Assembly (NCBI RefSeq): GCF_000003605.2 | Contig: NW_003133371.1 | Span: 104,614-133,853 of the forward strand | Direction: 5' to 3' | From: Saccoglossus kowalevskii | Taxonomy: Eukaryota; Hemichordata; Enteropneusta; Harrimaniidae | Length of the DNA: 29,240 nt | Shown here: in pieces, positions 12,901-21,600 of the stretch | Layout: every line of letters begins with the position of its first letter | Position numbering within the stretch: position 1 is the first letter of the stretch | The notes under the pieces: generated by a model | Told to the model about the DNA's origin: nothing | The model's database searches: none | Seen by the model: only the letters and a program-made list of their open reading frames with translations | Position numbers and translations under genes: made by a program

Positions 12901-15612
12901 ATATTACGAGAGATGGAAAGAAACGCTACATCAATTTAATTTCAAAACAGATTTGCATCTAGGGTTTTTATGAGGAGAGAAAGAAGACAGAGTGAGACTG
13001 GTAAAACAAGAAATAATAAAATAAAATAAGTTCAAAATACTGAAAGACAACAGTAAAAAAAAATACAGTCAAAGACTAAACACTACAATGCATACAGTAA
13101 AGGGTGAACAAGGAAGTTGTACAAGAATTGAAAAGCGTTATTTTCAAAAGCCAATGTTCACTGAATTGAAAATGCTTTCCGAAAGCTAATTCTCACACTT
13201 CATGTGCTTTCCGTAAGCCAATTCTTGCTGAACAGAAAATAATTTCTAAAAGCAAATGCTGTCATGACAACATTTCTGTAGTTCTCTAAACACAAATAGC
13301 TTTTTGAGAGCAGAGCATCCTCAATCAAAAATATTTGTTGTAAGCCAAAGTTTAATAAATAAATGTCACCCAAAGTTCAGTAATAGAAATAGCTTTCTTA
13401 AACCAAAACACTTTCAAAAAATAAAAAATTTTATTGAAAAAAGAAGCAAAGTTGAAAAACTAAAATAAGGTTTCAATTGAATGTTCTCTCTAAATAGAAT
13501 AGTTTTCTGAAGTCCAAAGTCCACTGAATAGAAAGTACTCTCCAAAATCAAATTATCTACGTGTGTACAGAAGGAAATATTTTTAGAAGAGAAGCTTTCT
13601 GAAAACCAAAATCCAGAAAAGAGAATAAGCTTTCCAAAAGCCCAAAATGACAAAATGGAATACGATTTCTGAAAACCGAAGTAGGCAAAATAAAATAGAA
13701 TTTCTGAAAGCCAAAGTTGATAAAATAAAATAAGATTTTTGAAAGCCAAAGTTAGCAAAATAGAATAGGCTTTCTGAAAACCGAAGTTGACAAAAGAAAA
13801 GAAAATTTCCAAAAGCCAAAATTGACAATAGAATATTAAGCTTTCTGAAATCCAAAATCCACAAAATGGAATAAGCTTTCTGAAAACCAAAGTAGGCAAA
13901 ATAAAATAGAATTTCTGAAAGCCAAAGTTGACAAAATAGAATAAGATTTTTGAAAGCCAAAGTTAGCAAAGTAAAATAAGAATTCTGAAAGCCAAAGTTG
14001 GCAAAGTAGAATAAGATTTCTGAAAGCCAAAGTTGGCAAAGTAGAATAAGATTTCTGAAAGCCAAAGTTGGCAAAGTAGAATGAGATTTCTGAAAGCCAA
14101 AGTTAGCAAAGTAGAATGAGATTTCTGAAAGCCAAAGTTAGCAAACTAGAATAAGATTTCTGAAAGCCAAAGTTGGCAAAGTAGAATAAGATTTCTGAAA
14201 GCCAAAGTTGGCAAAGTAGAATGAGATTTCTGAAAGCCAAAGTTAGCAAAGTAGAATGAGATTTCTGAAAGCCAAAGTTAGCAAACTAGAATAAGATTTC
14301 TGAAAGCCAAATTTGGCAAAGTAGAATAAGATTTCTGAAAGCCAAAGTTGGCAAAGTAGAATAAGATTTCTGAAAGCCAAAGTTGGCAAAGTAGAATAAG
14401 ATTTCTGAAAGCCAAAGTTGGCAAAGTAGAATAAGATTTCTGAAAGCCAAAGTTGGCAAAGTAGAATAAGATTTCTGAAAGCCAAAGTTGACAAAGTAAA
14501 ATAAGATTTCTAAAAGCTGAAGTAGACTAACCTCGGCATGATGCTCCTCATTCTGTTGCAGTACATCAATGCAGAGTTCAGCTAGGTGCATAAGTTCTTC
14601 CAGCTTTCTCTGAGGCGTCATGTGTTCTGCTTGCAACATATCTACACAAATTCACAACAGAATCTGTTTTGTCACAGCTTTTTTTTTTAGCTCATTCAAT
14701 TACCCATATGAGCAAATATTAAATAAAGGTTGTGTCTTGCAGGTTGAGAGAAATTCTGCTGGAGTTCTCTCGTTTTACAAAATCAAAATCAAGCAACAGA
14801 TGGTATATTGTATAGGTGATTTGAAATAAATGCACAAGCCCACATCAAGGAACAAAAAAGCATTCATCAAAAGTGTGCATATTAATTAACTTAATCATTT
14901 CACATATACAGTAACAACAACAATCATGCAAAATGCAAACATGTTTATGTGTTGAACAAACAAAATTCAATTATGACATGTTGTATTGAAAATGTTGAAA
15001 AAAGAAGCGTACATATATTAACTAATGAATTGTCGATGTGACACAGTGTGTAACATTTGAACTCTCCCCAACGTGAAAACATTCCACCAAACAGTCACAC
15101 ATTAGGCCATCATGCATGTCAATTCAAAAAAGTTGACCCACAACTCTTTTATTTGTGAGTTTTGTTGAAATATTGTAAAAAAAATAAATAAAAAAAGGGA
15201 AAGGGATTTCTGTTGTGTAACCTACCTGTTTAAAGATTTTGGTGAACGTTCAATGCTACAAAATGATGTGACCCCCTTTCTGAATTGATGAAATCCAAAA
15301 ATGTTTCTCTCACTAAATTAAAAAAGCTTTACAATATTGCTATACATATAAATGAAAGATCCCAGAATGATGGTTAATTTGATTAACTACTAAACTCAAT
15401 AAACAAACACGATTCTGGAACACATGAGGGCAAACTTTTGACATTAAAGACTCATCACACTTAAAGGGTGGTGGTTGTCTCGCCGCGTTCTGTTTGATAT
15501 GGGACTCATAGCGACGTATATAACACGTATGAAAAATATTGTTTATTTACATGAAATTCGAACACGCGCTGCGCAACGACCACCGCGCTTTAAGAAATAT
15601 TCCAAGTGGTAC

Positions 15613-15666
<54 letters not shown>

Positions 15667-18600
15667 GACAGACAGACAGACAGATGCACGCACACACACA
15701 CGCATAGACAGACGCACGCACAAACAGACAGACAGACCAACCATAAACAGGTGAGTGGGTACTAAAATTCTACATGCTAGAAATGAAAATAAATACAAAA
15801 AAACGAAAGTTATCACCTTGCTTGGCTTCCTGTGCACTCGCTAGAGATTGGCAGGCATGATATGAAGGGAAAAAGGACAAAATGGAGAAATGAAGAAACA
15901 GTGAAAAATGAGGAACAATATGAGAGTAGATCAGCATGTATGAAGGAATGCAGACGAATAAGAAAACTTGATTAGTTGTGAGATATTGAATACATTAAAC
16001 AGAATTAGGATGAATTAAAAGTAAACCTCACTACTTACTACCCGCACACCACTGATGAACTGTTGTGCTATGATCAAAGTTCGTTTTCAGGCAAAGCTAT
16101 TTTCTTTTGCATACGAATGTAATGGAAAGTATCAAATAAGACAACATGAACCAATCTACAGCAACATTTAACTGCGTTTACGTAAAAATACATGAATTAT
16201 TTACTGAATTAATTACTCAATTCTTTATTTGGAAAGTCTGTCTATATATGGTAATATAAGTTATTTGTCAATACCTTGTTTGGGCATCCATAATCATACA
16301 AATTATTCATCAATACCTTAATTGGGCATTTTTGTCCACATATGGTCATAAAAGTTATTCACTGATACCTTATTTAGGCATTTCATCGATATATAGTAAT
16401 ATAAATTATTTACAAATATCTTATTTGGGCATTTTGTCTATATTCATATTTGCTTTATTTGTAGTACATCTCCAATAGAAGTCACACACAAATAAAAAAA
16501 ACTTGTACTTAGTGTATGCTTAATCATTTTTTACATAAGTGTCTATTTTATTAGAGCAATTAAGAAAAATGTTAAAATAAATTATTGGTTGATTAGTTGT
16601 GGTAATAATTGGTAATGCCAGATCGAGGAAAAAAATGCGAGCACTAGAGATGCAAGAAGTGAAAGTGGTCAATTAATGTTAATTAATTAATTACACACAA
16701 GTGTGCAGCTGTAAATGGCAAACTAATTAATTTTCATATGTCATATATTGAATTACAATAGCTCAGCGTAAATTTCTCAACACTACTTAAATTTGTAAAA
16801 CCAATTTCTTGAATTATTAAACCAAAGCAGAATTCAGCACTGCAGATGGAGTTTGTTGCATTTAGAAGAATTTAACATGTTCAGCGTCTGTTGTTTAAAA
16901 TTAATAGAAAGCATTTTAAATCAAAATGGACCTGTTCTTTAGTCTTTATTTTCTAGAGGTTTTTATTTTTCACTGAGTTTTTAGTGATTTTGCTAACACA
17001 GGCTGAAATGAGATAATATGCAAATTACCTACTTAATATGCATAAACATGGTTCTAAAACTAATCATACTTGCACATTACCACCAAGGTATTAAATTTGA
17101 TCAAAATCTGCAAAGAAGTTTTTGATATTTTGCTGTTAAAGTTCACTTCTCACCTTCAATCTTCGAGTACGACGAGACTCTTTCGTAGTTGACCAGGGAT
17201 GCATTCTGGAGGCACTTTCGAATGGTATTAAACACTTCATCATGAGGTGCTGGGGTGACAATGTCCTTCATCAAAACCTTCAGAGATGAAAAAATTAACT
17301 GAACTGTTTATAATAATCATTAAAAATTGACAAATTTCAATAGTGGAAGAAATGACTAGTGGGTTGAGTTACTTTCAAGAAATATAAGTTGCTTTTAAAA
17401 TGAAAATGAAGCGCTTACAGTCGTCATTTTATGTCGTGTTCGATATTCAATTCACAATGACGTATGCAACACGTGTAAAATATAAGTGCAAAAAAGATTT
17501 TTATACAAAATAGGAACAATGACTGAAGCACTTTTAAGTAATGAACAAATCTGATAGGACAAATTTTATTTTGCGTTTATCATGTTTTTTAATTTGGCTA
17601 TGGTGTTTGAAATGCTGCCAGCTAAATATGTATGAAAAAACATGGTAATGCGACAACAACTGCTTACTGAAGAAGCCTAGCAACGATTGTAACATATTTT
17701 TTGCATTGTTTCATCTTGTCAGTGTTGCTGACCAAACAACATGAAACATTCTGACTTTTACTGCTTCAAACAATTGAGTAATTTTATTGAGTAATTGGTT
17801 GGCACTTGTATGAAATACAAAGTGAGGTGGTGACAACGCATGGTGCTTTTGACATACAACTTTCATTCAATTTTTCAATGTTTTTTTGAGAATTGTATTA
17901 AATTCATCAATGACATTTTTGTCTCTGACAAATAATAACTCACGGTATAGTTCACATATAGAATGGAAAACTCACCCTTTCTAAAAGTGATAATGTTGCC
18001 TTGAGGGCGCCCTCTGGTCTGCCAAACGGGAAGCAATACCTGATATGAGAAAGGAAGAAATGCCATGAAGCGTACAAGATTGTCGTGAATGAAATGACAG
18101 TGCAAGGTGTGACCAATACAGTCACTGAACACCTCTGTATTATCGTTCAGACAGATTATAATCACCTTTGCTCTTTGAACTCTAAGGTCAACTTTTGAAA
18201 CAGGAAACTGTTTAGATTATTTAGGAATAATTGCGTTTAAGTTTAAGTGTGCTACTGTAATGAAACCTTTCACATGCTGAATGCCAAGTCAATTTTCGCA
18301 TTAGTTTTTCATAATTAGATTAACTGTTTGAACATTAAAATCTTTCCCATGACAATTTTGAATTCACATTTTATGTTTGTGTGTATTTTTCTAAAATGTC
18401 TTTGTTACAAATCTCGCTCTTAATTTTTGAAAAAAAAATTAGGTTTATTTTTGAATTCGGTGCTGAAAGGGTTAAGACAAAACAATTCCATCTATTAGGT
18501 CAAAAATTTAACACAAAAATGATAAAAAAAAATTAAAATGTGTAAAATGTCCCTCTCAAAATTTGGAGAGAAAAAATTAAGTATCAGAGCTCTTTGTGAG

Positions 18601-21600
18601 ATGAGATTTGAGACAATGTTCAAGGAAAACAATGACAAATTGCTCTTAGAGAATTAAAATCAACTTTGGTTGGTATGTTGGTTTTCTGTTGTAATATAAA
18701 CTACATTGGTCATCTCTCTGTAAGTAATGTATTTTCGGCATGTGAGAAAATGTCAAAGAGAGGATTTCACTCGCATATAGAGATTATCCAGTACCTGAAA
18801 TTTGTGATTTGGTATTCTAGCAGACAACGTAATCTGTCTTTAATCTCTTCAAATCTCTCTCTCTCTTCCTGCGACACAGTTCCAATGCCATCCGGCCTAG
18901 AAAAGATAAAAATGAAACGATGACGGGAATATTAACTTTTTCATCAGCAGACATTATTGCCCAAATTTTTCTTCACTTTTTTCTTATAGTCTTCAATATT
19001 TCTGGAAGTGAACGCTAATTTTGAAGCCAACTAACTCTATTTTAGTTAATTTTTTGTTTTCATTCAAAAAATTTGGCAAATTTTGTCACAATCCTCTGAC
19101 GGAAAATGCAGACTACATACCAGACTATTTTGTCAATGAATTTGTTATGAAAAGGTTAAACTCCTAGCTCTGTTGACTGTCTTTTCCCAAACAAGCAGAA
19201 CATAAAATAGTAGTAAACAAGTCATTGAAAATGACACAGTCCCTGTTAAATTTTGGAAAGTTCTCTTTGTGCTCGTCATATTAAAGCGAAGGGGTTGTCG
19301 CGAGCATGTCCTTGAAACTTGAGTTCCAAGTGGCGTATACAACAGATTGTTTATTTACATCAAAACACGTGTTCCGTGTAGTAGTAATATAGCCAAAAAT
19401 AAAAACAGCCGTTATTCGGCCATCTTTGATCTGATTATGAAATACACTGATATGTATGATGTATGTGCCAAATACGAATGAAATTGGTACATAAATTGTG
19501 GAAATATAGTAGTAAGGCCAAAAAATCAGATGGCTGTCAATCGGCCATCCTGGACCAGATATTGAAACAAATTGTCATGGACATGCATCCTAACATGTAT
19601 AAAGTAGATGTATGTGCCAAATTTGAATGAAAACTGACAGAGCACGTCCAAGATACCGCATAAAAAAACAAAAACAAGATGCCTGCCAGTCGACCATCTT
19701 TGAACCAATTGCGAAATAAATCGTCATGGACATGTATCCTAACATGTATAATCTATGTACCAAGTTTGAATGAAAACTGACAAAGCATGTTCAAAATACA
19801 ACATTTTCAAAAAACAAGATGGCTGCCAGTCGGCCATTTTGAATCGAATCGCTAAACCACTGTATGTGCATAAGGTACAAGGCACATGCAAAGAATGAAT
19901 GAAATCGGTCCACAGGATTCTGAAATATGACTCTGGGCAGATTGACGCAGGGACGGATGGACAAACACAGGAACTCACATACGGTTGGAGACATGTATCC
20001 TAACATGTATGATCTATGTACTAAATTTGAATGAAAACTGACAAAGCATGTCCAAAATACAACATTTTCAAAAAAACAAGATGGCTGCCAGTCGGCCATT
20101 TTGAATTGAATCGCTAAACCACTGCATGTGCATATGTCCCACATAAAGTACTAGGCACATGCAAAGAATGAACGGAATCGGTCCAAGGGATTCCGAGGTA
20201 TGACTCCGAACGGACGCACGAACGCACAGACAGACGGAGACCGAATTATAAGTCCCCGTTTTCGGACTTCGTCCGAACGGGGACTAACAATGAAAACACT
20301 TAATATGTAAATGAACTCATAGAATATGCAGTTATTTGTTATAAATGAGTGACTGCATGCACAGCACATGAAATTCATCGTTTCCGAACATGCACTGCAC
20401 AAGGACTGTTAATCTCTAAACAAATCTACAAGAGGAATGAGAAGAATGAGGGGTGCAGACTCACCTGTTTCCATGGATATGGGAGGCACAGAAGGCAAAG
20501 CTATAGTGTATAAGTGTAGGATCAATCATGGTGCCCGACTCCGCACGGTCCAGGAGATCACCCAGGTAGCAGAGATGCCGATGACAGCCGCGCACCCCAT
20601 AGCGAGCACAGTACTCATCAAGGACGAATACCTGACCTGGACTAAACCATCCCTATGAAATAGACACACACAATAACATGAAAGTAACATATGAATCAGT
20701 CTGTAGCTCAGCGACCAGGATTAAAGCTTATAAACAGAAACAACTAAATCAGTACACATATTCAGTTATCAGAATAGTTGAATAGAATAAAAGGTTATAA
20801 TTACTATTAAGCAGCATGTAACAACACTGACACCTAAACTGTTTGAACTGTCAAAACGAGTTTGTGTAGTCAGTGTTCTTTCTGTATGTCACACCCAATG
20901 TTTTATTTTGTCTGCCACTATGGCCACAAATATAAATGCATGGCAACATCGTGTCATGAAACCTAACAATTCAGTAACATCTCAATATGAATGCTAACTG
21001 TCTTATAGTTTCAGAGAAGAATTAAATGTTCATTGAATCAGTATATGCTGGTTGTTCGATACAAAGTACACTATATTTTTAAAATTATTCATAGTGGGAG
21101 TGTAAAAGGTAAATTTATAGCTCACACTAATATTTTATAAATTATTATTAAATAAATTATCATTATTCCACAAAGACATTGACCTACCAGACATGAGTAC
21201 GAGTCATTCAACCTGTGATCTAAGGTCAATTTCTGTAAGAGTTCAAAGATACTAGAGTGGACAAATTTACATGGATCGGCAGCGATGAACTCATCCATGC
21301 CGTGCTTCCGCGCTCTGTCAGCATCTAAAACAAGCGGAAAACTTATTATTAAAGTGGTATTATTAACTTAAGATGAACCATGAATTGGAATCAGCAGATA
21401 GGGCGATTGTGAGTTACATGTGTTGGAATCTGATTTATTTTTTATCTGGAACACCTAAAATCTCCCAACTTACTACTCATCAAATTTTGATTAATTAAGT
21501 AGGCCACATTGAAGAAACGTCCATGAACTTGTTGACACACTAAAATGCTGAATCTACATAATTGCTCAGCAATTTTCGGTTGTTCGCTAATAATTTCTGA

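Noticed and set aside
13414-14494. Long Phe/Leu-rich minus-strand open frames (up to 163 codons)
   Set aside because: They are translations of the 35-bp tandem repeat in all three frames. They overlap each other and have no protein-family resemblance.
11461-14519. CRISPR-like appearance of regular short repeats
   Set aside because: The units are contiguous tandem copies without unique spacers, inside an intron of an animal gene.
15475-15837. Open frames of His/Thr, Gln/Thr or Cys/Val repeats on both strands
   Set aside because: Produced by the CA/CAGA microsatellite. One of them overlaps the CADPS microexon in a different frame.
19526-20402. Several minus-strand open frames of 60-117 codons
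   Set aside because: They lie in the interspersed repeat, share the same repeated peptide because of module duplication and match no known transposon protein.
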